Shown here: in pieces, positions 1-13,219 of the stretch
How positions within the stretch are numbered: the first letter of the stretch is position 1
Layout: each line of letters begins with the position of its first letter
Source: Hypomesus transpacificus
Taxonomy: Eukaryota > Chordata > Actinopteri > Osmeriformes > Osmeridae
Direction of reading: 5' to 3'
Length of the DNA stretch: 64,000 bases
NCBI RefSeq assembly: GCF_021917145.1
Contig: NC_061062.1
Coordinates: 12,594,282 to 12,658,281, forward strand
The notes under the pieces: model-generated
Told to the model about the DNA's origin: nothing
The model's database searches: none
The model's input: only the letters and a program-made list of their open reading frames with translations
Position numbers and translations under genes: made by a program

Positions 1-399
1 CCTCATTAGGCTCACTTAGGCTCATCGTTTGGACACTACAGATACAAAGGAAATGATCCTTAAGGCACACGCGAAAACACACTCACGCACACACATACAC
101 ACGTATGATCTGGCAAGTCGTCGTTCCCATCTCCCGTTGCGCTGGCAGGTCGGATGCTTTAATCAGGGTCAATATTGAGTTCACAAAGAGGCTTAGGATG
201 ACCACACACAGACATATCAAAGTTATTAGATTCTGTGTATGCTCTTTGAAAAGGTGCCTGTGCAGTTGATTGAACAATGATTACACCAGAATGCCGTGGC
301 TTTGTTTGCAGTACCAGCCGCACTGCCTTTGATGTGAGTGATAACAGTGGTATACAACGCAGACAGATACATGGCAGGTCTCATTTTAGCCCGGCACAA

Positions 400-1405
400 G
401 TTCTCCTCTCCACCTCTCCTCTCCACCTCTCCTCTTCCACCGCTCCCTTTTTACCTCTCCTCTTCTCCTATTTTCTACCTCACCTCATATCGACCTCTCC
501 TTTACCTCTCCTCCTGTTTCCCGTCTCCCTCTCTTTCCTTTCACCTCTCTTCTCTACCTCTTCTCCTTTACTTCTTCTTTCCACTCCTCCCCTCCTCCCT
601 CCTTCCTCCTTCCTCCTCCCTCCTTCCACCTCTCCCTCCTCCCCTCTCCCTCCTCCCACCTCCCCTCCTCCCTCCTCCCTCTCCCCTCCTCCCTCCTCCC
701 TCCTCCCTCCTCCCTCCTCCCTCCTCCCTTCCTACCTACTCCCTCCTCCCCTCCTCCCTCCTCCCTCTTCCCCTCCTCCCTCCTCCCTCCTCCCTCCTCC
801 CCTACTCCCCTCCTCCCTCCTCCCCTCTTCCCCTCTTCCCCTCTCCCTCCTCCCTCCTCCCTCCTCCCTCCTCCCTCCTCCCTCCTCCCTCCTCCCTCCT
901 TCCTCCTCCCTCCTCCCTACTCCCTCCTCCCCTCTCCCTCCTCCCTCCTCCCCTCTCCCTCCTCCCCTCCTCCCTCCTCCCTTTCCCCTCCTCCCTCCTC
1001 CCTCCTCCCTCTCCCTCCTCCCTCCTCCCCTCTCCCTCCCCCCTCCTCCCTCCTCCCTCTTCCCCTCCTCCCCTCTCCCCTCTCCCCTCTCCCCTCTCCC
1101 CTCTCCCCTCTTCCCTCCTCCCTCCTCCCTCCTCCCTCCTCCCTCCTCCCTCCTCCCTCTCCCTCCTCCCTCCTCCCTCCTCCCTCCTCCCTCTCCCTCC
1201 TCCCTCCTCCCTCCTCCCCTCTCCCTCCCCCCTCCTCCCTCCTCCCCTCCTCCCTCCTCCCTCCTACCTCTTCCCTCCTCCCCTCCTCCCTCCTCCCTCC
1301 TCCCTCTCCCTCCTCCCTCCTCCCCTCTCCCTCCCCCCTCCTCCCTCCTCCCCTCCTCCCTCTCCCCTCCTCCCCTCTCCCTCCCCCCTCCTCCCTCCTC
1401 CCTGT
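400..1405 (+). repeat. Polypyrimidine satellite, CCTCCCT/CTCCTCCC type
   Basis: About 1 kb of almost pure C and T on the + strand, built of imperfect 6-8 base units such as CTCCTCCC with variants CTCTCCC and CTTCCC. It lies inside a stac intron. Purines are nearly absent from about 560 to 1400. Long homopurine-homopyrimidine mirror-like tracts of this kind can form triplex (H-DNA) in vitro; that this one does so is inference. Confidence 0.95.
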
Positions 1406-1792
1406 GTTACTCAGTGATTATGAGGATTAGGAGCAATGTATCACCTCTCCCTCTCAAGAGTGTGAACTGGGGGGTGGAATATTAATGAAGCCATGCAGAC
1501 CTGTGATTTGAGTTGTTTCAGAGGTGGGCGGGGTGTGTTCGTGGATGGTGGTGGTTGCCGGTGGTGCCAAGATTCATCCGTCATTATTTGCCTCCCACAC
1601 TCCGTCTAACCACACATCCCACACGGAAAATAGAGAAAAAGAGTGGGGGTTTGGGGAGGAGTGGGTGGGTGGACTGCATGTATGAATCAATGAAACAGGT
1701 GTGACAGGTGTCCCTGGGAATGACAGGGACTGGCCAGGGGTACATTGTGTGATAGCTGGCACTACTTCTGAGACAACAGGAATAGCTGGGAA

Positions 1793-1941
1793 CAGTGGCG
1801 ATGTTAGACTCTTTTTAGGGGGCTCAAGCACACCTAAATGTAATCTCAGCACCCCTAAAAATAAAATATAATACAAAATTACAATGACATTCTCATTGGG
1901 GGCTGAGCCCCCCGAAAGGTCTGACCCTAAAATCGCCCCTG
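1793..1941. mobile_element. hAT-type MITE, 149 bp, with perfect 8-bp TSD
   Basis: The element begins CAGTGGCGATGTTAGAC and ends with the reverse complement of CAGGGGCGATTTTAGGG, giving imperfect terminal inverted repeats of about 19 bp that start with the hAT-typical CAGNGGCG. It is flanked on both sides by the same 8 bases, GCTGGGAA (1785-1792 and 1942-1949), the target-duplication length expected for hAT transposases. There is no coding capacity, so it is a non-autonomous copy. It sits in a stac intron. Confidence 0.85.
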
Positions 1942-4027
1942 GCTGGGAATCTTGTTAAATACAAAAGCTGTACGTGAGGTTAGAAAAAAAACTGAATGGG
2001 AATGTTTGGAAAAGACAGGAAGGGGAAGGAGCTGGTTCTTGTTCAGCCCATCCATGAGAAGAACATCATTTTCTTTCTCTTTATAACAGGGGGTTTAGAG
2101 AGGAGCTGTGCAGAGATTGGATCAGCTTTCAGGAATGGAAAATTAGGTTGAGGGGTGACGCTTAAAAAGAGAATTATTCCCTGTAGATTAGGACTAAATT
2201 AGAGTGCCTCTAAATTTAGATGGCTGTATTTCTTGAATCCTGCTTATTTCTCTTGGCGACAGGATTTGGTCAAAGACAAAAAAGCTGACTCTCTGGCATT
2301 ATGAAATGAGCTGCGACTTGGAGCAACATGATTTAGAGATGCGAGATTCACAACTCTTTGAGAACATAAGAGTTCTACATGGAACTCTGTAACCTTGGAG
2401 GAATCCTCTAGAAAACAGTTGAAAGTTTAATTAAAAAGTTTAATCTACTGTAGAACCATAAGGTTCCATACACAGTATAACCTCTTTCAGCTTTGTTAGA
2501 TGCTGTTTGGAACCCTAAATTGTTCTCAATGTTTGCCAATGGATCTATATAGAGCTTTACAGACCTCAAAAAAGGGTTCCGTATGGAACAGTTATTCAGA
2601 GGGGACAATTCTTTGTTTTCATAACTTGATGTCAATGCAGAAATCATTCAGATACTGTTTATTATAGTTATTTTCAAGTTACAAACATAATACCAGACAA
2701 ACTGCAGAACACTAAGCACCACTGCCATCACTCATACTGACTTAAACCTCCGTCTTGTTGTAAAAACCAATCCCAGTGGCTGAACCAGCCATCACGGTTG
2801 CACAACAAACGTGTCTCTCCTAACCTTTCCCGTAATGAGCTCTCCTCTGAAGGTCTGAAATCGCAGGACTTGAGGGGTGCTTATTGAGCTCAAGGGTTTC
2901 TTAATTTAGCTTCTCATCATGAGTCGTGGCAATTGGAGAATTAATCAAAGCAGATTAGTGATGCAGATTGCACCAACCCTTTCATTGATTACTGCAAATG
3001 TAAACAAACTTGGCAAAGACTGAACAGCTCCTGTGTGTTTGTACAGTATATGATGAGACAGCTGTACTCATTGCAAATCTCATGAATCCAAACCTAGAAA
3101 CAACTAACACAAATATAACAGCCAGGATACTGTACAGCATGGAGAATATAAAACACCCTTTTTTACATAAAATCATTGTTGAAGTAAATGCAGCCAAGAA
3201 AATTATGAATATGACACTCACTCCGAGTGTTTGTTTATGTAGTGATCTTGCATGTCAAGTTCATTCATCAGCTCTCGCCTGGTTTATATACTGTTTACAG
3301 TGTATGATGTCAAGGGCTTTTCTTCCAGTGGTCTTGTCTCTTAATAGAATCAAAAGAAAGTGAGCGGAGAGATGGGTTCTGAATCATGTTTAGGATTTAA
3401 GTTTGTTTTTAACTGTAGGCCAAACAGGGAAAACACATGACACGACACATCACAGTTAGACAAACTGTAATCACAAACATCTGGATGCCTTGTGCTCATA
3501 CAACCTTAATGGACACTATGTAACTGTACAGATAGTATACAGATAGTTTACAGCCATTCCCTTTAAAGCCCATCTAGTTGGTTGATCCAAATCAATTTAC
3601 TTCAACACACACAATACACACGCACACACAGACATTACACAACTTCACAACTTCAACAACTAAGTTCCTGAAGGATTCATCTACTCCTGATCTTACAGCA
3701 ACACTCTTCATTGCTGACGCATCCTTACACAGTCCAGATATCACGGAACACTGCTGTGCTTGTTTCATGTCACTTTCCAGGTTGTTCAAGAAACCAGTAT
3801 TATCTCTTGTACGTGGCACCAGTGTAGAAAAATAATGTTGAGTCTACCATGGCCATTTGTTCAACCAAACCCTGTTGCAGTGTCGGCTTGCAGGATGTAG
3901 TTCCATACAGACACCCAGGCCACTACTGTTGTCCATGTGTGGAAATGAGTAGAGAGAGAAACAAGGTCATGTAGGGATGTTAATGTGGTGTTTGTGGGAG
4001 TGTGTATTGATCTTTCAGTCTGTGTAA

Positions 4028-4262
4028 CTCCTCTCACCCCCCCTTTTCCCATCTCTGTCTCTCTCTGTTCCCCCTCTCTCTCCCTCTTTCTTTTTCACCA
4101 CCCCTACTATTTCTCTCTGTCTGTCTATTTCTATCTTTGCCGCTTTCTCTCGCTATCTTTGCCTCTTTCTCTCTCTCTTTCTCTCTCTGCCTCTCCCTTA
4201 CTCTTTCTCTCCCTCTCTGCTCCTCCCTCTCTCTCTCCACCCCTCTCCCTCTGTTCCCTCCG
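4028..4262 (+). repeat. CT-rich microsatellite / extended polypyrimidine tract before a stac exon
   Basis: A long run of CTCTCT, CCCTCT and TTTCTCT leads directly into the CCTCCGCAG acceptor of the exon at 4266. It acts as an unusually long polypyrimidine tract and would be length-variable. Confidence 0.8.
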
Positions 4263-4265
4263 CAG

Positions 4266-7200
4266 CCTAAGGGTTTTCGTCGCTACTACAGCTCCCCACT
4301 GCTCATCCAGGAACAGTTTGGCTGCATTAAGGAAGTCATGCCCATTGGTAAGGACTTTTCTCTCTGCTGTCTCCCTCACACATTATCATTCCTACTTATT
4401 ATAGCTCCACAGCATTTCTAGAATGATTAACAAAATGGTAGACTACCAAGTGTACAGTATTGTATGATTTTAATATTTAAATCAAAGACACATAACATAA
4501 ATGCATAGATTGTAAAATGATGCTTCAATTACAAATATTCGATAACCATTAGGATAAACAAAGGTTTTTTTGCAACCATTTTAAACTGTTACTGCGTAAG
4601 AGCATCATGGTTTGACATGATGAATGGATTATTTAAATGTTTATTTTCCATGATGCCATGTGCCTGCAGCTTGTGGCAGTAAGGTGGACCCAGTGTACGA
4701 AGCTCTGAGGTTTGGGACATCTCTGGCACAGAAGAACAAGAGACCCAGCGGATCCGAATCACCCCACGGAAACTCTGTAAGGACCAACGATCAGTCACTT
4801 CTCTTGGGTGAACTATCCCTTTAACTGGTCTTAATCTCCCCTTCAAGATTGTTTTTGATCACATGGACAAGCAGTGATCAAGCAGGCTTGGTTTTGGGTT
4901 AGAGCAACCCTTTTCAATACAGTGGCCATGTTTGATTGGTCTTGTCCTGTGTGAAGTTGTTGGGTTGGGATTAGGGTCGGGTTAAGACTCGTGACTGTTA
5001 TGCTGGAAAGATGGTCACTCAGTCTGTGTCCCTGCCCCCTCCTCCAGACCCAGCTAGAGAGCATTTCACCCCAGACAGGACACCCCGTCCTGGGTGGTCT
5101 GAACACGACCAAGAAAGGCAGTCTCAGTCTGCTCAGGGAGATGTTGAGGGGACAGAAACACACTGCCATCCTGGCCCTGAGATATACTGCTCAGAGTCTT
5201 GCTCTTTAGATGGGATTGATGGGCTCCGAGAACGTAAACACCTCAGCCCCCCTCACTTGCTTATCAGACTCCATCACATAGAAACTGGATCTGAGGCTTG
5301 AATCAGTCCTTCCCTCAACAGGACACCTCAGAGAACAACTGCCAAGAGCAGTGAGGAGTGCTATACTGCAGGCTTGCACTATACACAGGGACAATGTGAC
5401 CACAGCAAGGTTTCCAATAATGGTTACTAACTGCTGTTACTACACTGTGAATGTTTGGCTGCAAGTAAAACACATGTGCTAAAGACATTCTAAATGCTTG
5501 AACTGCGTAAACCATACAGTACATGTTAATGAAATAAGCTTAATGGAACCGCGCTCTATTTTTTCATCAATAGACACATGGTATGCTATGTTATGGTATG
5601 TTATGGTGTGTTTAATGATCCGTTTATTTATGCTTTGTGTGTGTGTGTGTGTGTGTGTAGACATGTGACTTGGCCCAGGTACCAGAGGAGGCCACAGCAC
5701 ACAGTAGCCGGCACAAACTCACCAGGAAACACAGCGACGATGGTGAGGAGAGTGTGTGTGTCGGGACACAATGCAGTGTGGTTCATCCAATCATGCAGCA
5801 CACAGAGAGATTGTATCGGTGCACACTGAGACATACGCTGTATTGACATCTCTCTGGTTCAAAGTGTTCTGATGACAGAACTGTGTTCTGTAGGGAACAC
5901 TCTCTGTTTGTGTTGGCTTCGTTTTCCAGGATCTTCACTATCGTGTCTGTCAGAAACATTCTCTTGAGGTTTTCCTTCCATAGATGAGGAATATATATCA
6001 AAGAGAACCAGACCCAGAAGGAAGAGAGATATCAAACCCATATGGTGCTCTACTTCTCATATGCAGCCTGTGTGCACTGGTCTCTCTCCCATATGGAGAC
6101 ACCCCAAGGACTGACAGGGTTTAGTCAAATCTGTTGTTGTATTGATTATCAGTGTTGTTTTTAAATGTTTCAGTTGTGTTTAAAGGATAAATGTTTCTTT
6201 TTTGTTGCAGTCTTCTCAGATGTGGAGAACGGCACAGAACATTACCATCTACCAGAGAGGAGACCAGAGGACTCCCCGGTGAGAAGCTCAACACTCATTA
6301 CATGAACCATATTCAAGAAAGGAAATGTATTCACAATGTACAGTAAATCATCAATTCACTATTACTATTCAATGTACTGTTAACACGCAGCGACCACCTC
6401 TATAAACACTTCTTTAACTATTCACGCCACTGAAAAGCTAGCTCTACAATGGTGCGGGTGGGTGGTATTTATACTGAGGAGTGAGTTTTAACCAATTGAT
6501 CGGTTACACTTCACTCACAAAGTGCAAATATACTGCAGAGTGGGTTTAGGGACTAAGCCAGTGAATGAGAGGTTGATTCCATGATATACAACTCCTTCTT
6601 TGTGAGACAGCCTGGTGTTTTCATTTGCTTGCAAGGTTGGCAGAGCAGAACACAGAAGCATAAATAAAGATTCCTTTGATTCTGACACTGCTTCATGACA
6701 ACACAAATGACCTGGGTGACGAGACTCCTCGTCTGTAGACAGCCCCTTTGTCTTGAGCATGCTCTTTTATGACCCTGAGAAACGCAATGAGCACACCGCA
6801 GCCAAATAAAACACTGGTATAAATACTGCCAACTGACAAATCATCTCGACTTCTGATATGGAAATGGAAAACGCTGACTCTGAGTTTGTTAAGTTTGTCA
6901 GCTCAGTCTGGTCCGCATCAGCAGTCTACACACTTCGTGGACAACTTTACTCTTAACTCTTTGGTGCATCCAAAACTTCTTGGTGTGAAGTTTTCAGGAG
7001 TTTGTTTACACCAGTGTCAGAACAGACTGTAGATAAAGATTTCAGGGATGGGGCAGGTGAAGGGTTGTTTTGGAGTGAGAGCCTGTAAGTATTCTCTTTA
7101 CTGTACTGGCTAGCTGACCAATCTACTCTGCAATCCTGAGGACTGATCCTCAACCACATTCTAGTGTGTTCATCAGCAGGCTACACTTAGCCTGACTCCA

Positions 7201-10200
7201 TCCCTGCTGAATTTCCCATGAGTTAGAGGGAAAGGCCTGGTCTCTCTGCCTCTGCCCTTGTCTCTATCTCTCCCTCTAGTCCTGACTTGGTCTCTCTCTC
7301 CCTCAGACTCTTCCTCTGGTCATGCCCTGGTCTCTCTTGCTCCCTCTGGCCATGCCCTGGTCACTTTGCTTCTTTTCATTCCACTCCCTAAGCCACAGGC
7401 ACACACGGATAGCACCAGGTTCTGACCCCAGTGGTGTTTATATATCCAGCTCTGCTCTGTGCAATATTTAGTTCCTACGTGCTGCTCTGACTCTCTGTAC
7501 ATAATTCATGGCCACGTCTTGGTGGAAATTGGCCAAGTATTGCAAACTCAATATCAGCACATAAGTGTGAAATAATGAATATTTCAAAGCAAAATTCCGG
7601 ACAGAAACAAGTTTGAGCCTCTCTCTTTGCGCAGCCAGTGTGGTTTACTCTAGTAGTGTGAAGAACTTAAAAATGTTCATTATTGGCCATCTTATTTACA
7701 TGTATTTATAAATAGTCCTACTTGTTTATCCTTAATGTCAACTTCGGAAAATAACACAAGCACATAAAAAAGTGCAAATAACAAAGATACACAAACAAAT
7801 GTAAGGGTATACTGTAAACACATGCACACAGATATGAACACAAAAACACACACACTAATCTCTGGCTTCCATCTCCTGAGGTCAGCTATATCTGAGACAT
7901 TTCAAGTGTGTTCGCAGGCAGTCTTATCTTCCTGGGCCAAGCGCTGCTGGAGGGGGGCTGTTTGTCTGCCTAAAGCCAGACAGACAGGCAAGCCAAACAG
8001 GCAGGCAGGCATGTAGACAGAGAAGCCGCAAACAGGCAACAAACCAGACGGGCAGGCAACTAAACAGACAGATATACAAACAGACAGACAGAGAAACAGG
8101 CAGAAAGACAGACAGACTGTGAAATGGACTCAGGGTAATGAACAGAAGAATAAGCCATACGCTCCACAGGGGGCTCACATGCAGCCTGAAGAGGCGGCTT
8201 CTCTCAGAAGGAGAGCTACAAATACACACAGAGACACACATAGAAACAGACATAGACACAAACACACACAGACAGAAACACTCAGACACACCAATCACAC
8301 ACAGACTGCCTCTTCAGTCTTTAAAATTCGTAATTGTCTCAGCCAACACCTCTTCTAAAATGTCCAGATGTCTTCTGTAATGAAAAAAGCTATTAATATA
8401 TATATTTTTTTCATCCATTGTAAAGCTTGCAGCTCTTCAAATAATTTCTAGAATATTTCTGAAAAGCTTTGCTTTAGATATCCACCATACAAGAACAAAC
8501 ACACTCTCTATTTCTCTCTCTTTCTCTCTTTTACTCTCTTACCCATTTGCTCTCTATCTGTCAAACACATGGATTAAAGTGGATGCCCTTGTAGAGCTAT
8601 TATCCTGCTGTAATAGATAATGGATAGTCTATAGTCGGTTGTGAGTGTGTGTGTGGATGACTCTCACCCTGGGCCACAAGAACAGTTAGCCTTGTGCTTC
8701 CATCAGACAAAGCAGCCCCTATCCCACCTGTTAGAGGAATAGAGGCCATCTTGTATAGTGGCTACTCAGGACACTCTCCGTAGCATCTACTGTAACGTCA
8801 ATGAAACAGACTTAAGGATTTATTTATTTAGGTTTTCATCCATCTAGGTTTCTATCCAGACAATGGACTGCTGGATATTTGATTGTAAATAATACCAGGA
8901 TAACGTCACGATAATTACTGTATAGTTAAATTGATGTTGTTACTGTAAAAATTACTGTATAATGTACTATATAAAATGAACTAAGAGTTTACTTTAGTAT
9001 TAACACTAGGAATGTTGCGATCCTTCATCTACCGTCTCTTTAACCTCTGTACTGCGATGAATGTATTGTAGTAACTGTTCGCTTGTGTGTGTGCGTGCAT
9101 GCGTGTGTGTGTTTGCTACAGGAGCGTAGGCATCTGAGAAAGGACGTCCTGCAACTCAACACTTATGTGGCCTTGTACACATTCACTCCACAGGAGAGTC
9201 AGGACCTGGAGATGAGGTCAGTGGCAATCAGTACACGCACACACATCATGACACACACACACACTCACTCTCTCACACACGTACAGTACACAAACATATG
9301 CATATTCAAACTGTAAACAGCACACACACATAAACATACATTCACAGTACTGTTCACACGCATACAGACAGTACATGCACATGCACATGTGTACTGTACA
9401 CTAGTCAGGTGTTATAATAGACGGGTAAGAGTCAGTCAGACAGGGCACCAGACAGAGCTTAACGCTATAAGCTGCTGTCAAACACACAGCAAAAGAACAG
9501 TCTCACAATGCTGCAGTGTCTCTCCCCTTTTGGGGGGACTGCACCGGTCAAACAGTTCTATCTGCTGCAGCCTAAAAAGGCTGTATTTGACTTTTCTCTG
9601 TCGGCCCTGGACGGTGGGTAGGTTTTTAATGGCCATGGTCTGACTGTTTTCTGCTTGTTTCTCTGTAAACGTTTAGTGATAGCAGCAATCACCTCAGACT
9701 CTCCTTGAATACAGAACACACATTGTGTGTTTACCTGCAGCGATAAGCAGGCAGGCATAAGCTGAATGTTGCAGTCACTGGTGAATAGATATCCTGTCTT
9801 TGTCAGTGTCCTCTCTAATACCTACCTTTGTTATTCATGATAATCTGATTGTCTTCTGTTTATGTGTGTGTGTGTGCGTGTGTCTGTATAGTATATATGT
9901 GTGTGCGTGTGTGCGTGTGTGCGTGTGTGCGTGTGTGCATGCACCAATGTGGCAGAAATAGAAACTGTAAAGAATAGAAGAGAAAGAGACATTTCCATAA
10001 GCTTGGGGTGATTGATGCCAGTGATGTCACATCATGGATAGATGATGACCAGATAGACGTGGAGGGAGTAGGTTCACCTGTGTTCAGACCATTTTATAAT
10101 CTTTCAAAGACTGACATCTTCCCCACTATCTGATGGTCCGTAGTCAGGACTTTTTTTTATTGGACTTGAAATCAGACTGAGAGAACAGAACATTTGTTTC

Positions 10201-13200
10201 CTGTCTGAACAGCCCTTGGGCCTAACTATCCATTTCATTCATCTTACTAACCCAGGCAGACTTTGGACCAGGACCAAGCAATGTCTCTGCTGTCAATCGC
10301 TTCATCTTCCTCTCTCCTTGTCTCTCGTCCACTTCCACTCTCCTCCTCCACTCTCCTCTTCTCCTCTCTTCTCCATTCTCCTTCCCCTACTTCTCCTTCA
10401 TTTGCCTCTCACCTCCTCTTCTCTTCCTCTCTTCACCTCCTCTTCCAATATAATTCTCATCCTCCTCCCCATATTTCCTCCTCCCGTCTCCCCTCCCTGG
10501 TCCTCCTTTCTCCTCTTCCTCATCCTCCTTTTACTCCCCTTGATCTTTCTCCTTTATCTGCACACTGTCTTCAGTTCCCTTCACTTCATCTGATATTCAT
10601 TGACAGTCACAGTAGGAGTCCAGTCATCAGACACCTCCTGGACAGTTACAGATGCATCTTTTAAAGCCTGTCTAAGAAAAGCCTTGTCTCAAGGTCTCAC
10701 ATTATGCCTGTAATAAATTATTAAACAGCCTAAAAGAAAGCAGTAAAGGAAAAAATAACAAAGAATAACTAGTTATAAAAGAGTGCTGTTATAAAAGAGT
10801 GCTGGATGTTTGAAGCTGGGAAATCAGGCTTGTAATTACATTCTGGTTGTAGTTCCGTTGTTCTCAGTTACACTCTTGTGGTAATGAATTCAGTTACACT
10901 CTTATGGTAATGAATTACGTACTACAGCAGTGGTAAATGAATTACCACTAGGATGGCTCACAATAGGCTCAACATCTTAAAAATGTTTGAAGAAATGCTC
11001 TTGCCTTGAACTTTTTTCATTACAATAACTCAGTATGTTCTGCATGTCAGGCTTTGTTTCTTACTTTAAAGGGCATTCAATATTTACATTTATATTTCTA
11101 CTCTATGGCAAAGAAAGTTTAACAGTACCTTTCAGTTTAGCATTGCACTAATCATTTCCAATATATTTTCATTATGGCCTCATTTGCTGTAAGGAGACAT
11201 TCGCTGTGTCTCCATGAGTCACGCAGAGTATTCCCAGCAACAGATTCCTAATTGGCTCACCAGAGGAATGACAGGAAACACACCAGCACCCGAACCACAT
11301 GTCTGCCAGCCACTCACTGATTCACTGATTCACCGATTCTCATTGGTCTAAAATACCCTGAGGCTTTGAATGGATGCCAGTCATGACACATGAGATGAAC
11401 TCGCTTGAGGATGCAAAGGTCCTTGGGTTTTCCCGTAACAAGTGTGGTCTGAACAGGAAAGGCCTGCAACCCTTAGCACAGCTTATTGGCTTAAGGTTTT
11501 TCTTGTTCTCTTCTGCTCTTGTCCTCTGCAGTCCTGGTGACAGGATCGTACTGGCAGATGACTCCAATGACGACTGGTGGAAGGTACGCTTGTCAGAGAT
11601 TTACAGCAGTTGTGCAGTCATGCAATCAGCCATATGGTTGTGTCTTATCATCAAACAATCAATAATCAAGCCATCATCTGCCATTAATAGCATTATCAAT
11701 ACTTTTAGACCCCGTATTTGTTAGATCAGGCAGTATGCTTTAAAATGACCAGTTGTGGATGTAGCAGGTTGCCACGTTGGGTCTGCATTGAGGAAAACCA
11801 GGTGAGAGTTTTAGAGCGCTATATTGTAGGAGGAAGACAGCAGGCAGTGGGACTGAGACGGGCGACAGACAAATGTAGGAGGCTGGTGAGGCTCTGGGGG
11901 TGCTGGGGGGGTAGAGGGTGGCTAGGCTGAGCCAGGGTCTCTCTCTATCTCTAAACAGACTCATACATCTCCACAACCATTGATGTTGTCGCTGACAGAT
12001 CAGGCGGAAATACAGCGGGGCCGGGGGGCCCCATCTGGGCTGCTTGGACACCAGAGCACGCCCGATGCTTATGTTTCAAAAGACAGGAAGCTGATTTAGC
12101 ACGTACACCTCAGTCGTGCATTATATTTAGATAGGTACTACAAATGATAAAGGTGACTGCATTACGCAGCATCTGCTCGACCCTCTTCACCGCTAAGCTC
12201 GTTTGTTCTGTGGATGTGGTCATGGGAAATGGAAACGCAACTCATCACGGTGAATGTTGGGGTAAAAGCATCTGTTAAATGAATGATAATTTGAATAAAT
12301 AATTGTAACGGGTAATTGGTTTCCTGTCTCATCTCTGCTCTACCAGGGCTTCATCGAGGACAGGGTCGGCTTCTTCCCAGCATCCTTTGCTCAGCAGGTT
12401 CGGGCGGGGGATCGAGTATTCCGGTGCACCCGGACCTTCATCGGCTGTAAGGAGCAGGGTCAGACCACCTTGAAGGAAGGACAGGTACCCAATAAGTTTT
12501 ATTAACCTCAGACTGACTACACACACAACCATGAAGGTGATTTGCAGGAAATGTACTGCACATCCGTTAAGACCTGGACCCTCTCTTGTCGACCATGCCT
12601 CTACAGCAGTCAGACCCATACACGCTCCACCTCCTCTTCTTCTCATCGATTCCCGCTGGCCGCGCACATCTCCACAGACTTCCTCCCCAGAACATTCACA
12701 TCAAAGACTTGACCTGAGCTGGCCAATCGAGAGTCCCTTCTACACAGTAACCACGGCATTCTAGATTTGGCATAGCAAATGGCTTTCCCAGCTCTGATCC
12801 GTCTGCCTCGGTCTCCCCCTCAATGCTATGTGGGTGTTTGTGCATTCTGGGTAGAGATTAGGCCAGTAACCCCAATAGAGATGAAGTCAAATACTTTGAA
12901 GTTCAGTCCATAACCTCAGACAAGCCTCTTTGTTGTATTCCAGTCACATTGAAGCTGTCCCTGAATACACATACACACACACACATACACACACACACAC
13001 AAAGGTTACTCATGAGCATAATTGATATGATTCTGGATGGTCAGCGGCTAATTTGATTTAATGTGGATGGAAAAGATATTCTTAATCTTGACAGGCTCTT
13101 GTTTTATCTTGGTCCCCCAGATTTGTGTGAGCAGTGAGGATGAGCATGGTGGCTTCATCTGTGTAGCCAGTGGAAAGAAGAGAGGCTATGTCCCCTGTGA

Positions 13201-13219
13201 TGTCCTGGAAAACATCTGA
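4266..13219 (+). CDS. stac: STAC (SH3 and cysteine-rich domain) adaptor protein, 3' exons
   Basis: Partial gene with eight exons: 4266-4347, 4670-4776, 5661-5742, 6211-6278, 9122-9216, 11532-11583, 12347-12484 and 13121-13219 (stop TGA 13217-13219). All junctions are GT-AG and codon phase closes, giving 240 residues. The first exons encode the linker after the C1 domain (FRRYYSSPLL, FGCIKEVMPI, DPVYEALRFGTSLAQ). Exons from 9122 encode the first SH3 domain (YVALYTF, DDSNDDWW, VGFFPASF) and then the second SH3-like domain (RTFIGCKEQG, QICVSSEDE), ending LENI. RTFIGCKEQG and QICVSSE match STAC better than STAC2 or STAC3. STAC proteins bind CaV1 channels and affect trafficking and inactivation; this is family knowledge. 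The C1-domain exons are missing because the window starts inside the gene. Confidence 0.93.
5637..5658 (+). repeat. (GT)n microsatellite abutting a stac 3' splice site
   Basis: A pure GT run of about 22 bp ends in the TAG acceptor at 5658-5660, so the intron's terminal tract is a dinucleotide repeat and not pyrimidine-rich. Confidence 0.85.
7975..8115. repeat. Degenerate CAGA/GGCA tetranucleotide repeat in a stac intron
   Basis: Interspersed CAGACAGACAGG and GCAAACAGGCA units followed by (CA)n up to about 8290. Open frames across it are compositional. Confidence 0.7.
9868..9942 (+). repeat. (GTGTGC)n microsatellite in a stac intron
   Basis: Runs of GTGTGTGC repeated several times. Simple-sequence DNA between the exons at 9122 and 11532. 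Confidence 0.8.
10286..10575 (+). repeat. Second polypyrimidine tract, CTCCTC type, in a stac intron
   Basis: About 290 bp of C/T-rich sequence with TCCTCTTCTCC-like imperfect units, less regular than the satellite at 400-1405. Confidence 0.75.
12246..12302 (+). mobile_element. Degenerate L2-like SINE/LINE 3' tail
   Basis: TAAAAGCATCTGTTAAATGA followed by an AT-rich run resembles the fish tail motif TAAAAGCGTCTGCTAAATGA shared by L2 LINEs and tRNA-derived SINEs. It is short and diverged, and lies just before the stac exon at 12347. Confidence 0.4.

Larger units (their letters stand above)
1..4265 (+). other. stac: stac intron (5' part of gene lies outside window)
   Basis: No exon of stac or of another gene is recognised here. 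I looked for the cysteine/histidine pattern of the STAC C1 (phorbol-ester-type zinc) domain and did not see it, so those exons should lie to the left. The interval holds a long polypyrimidine satellite, a hAT MITE and a CT-rich tract running into the acceptor at 4265. Proline/serine-rich open frames over the satellite are artefacts of its composition. Confidence 0.7.

Noticed and set aside
277..1485. Long proline/serine-rich open frames of 359-402 codons
   Set aside because: They are translations of the CCTCCCT satellite in two frames; no exon signals or conserved motifs.
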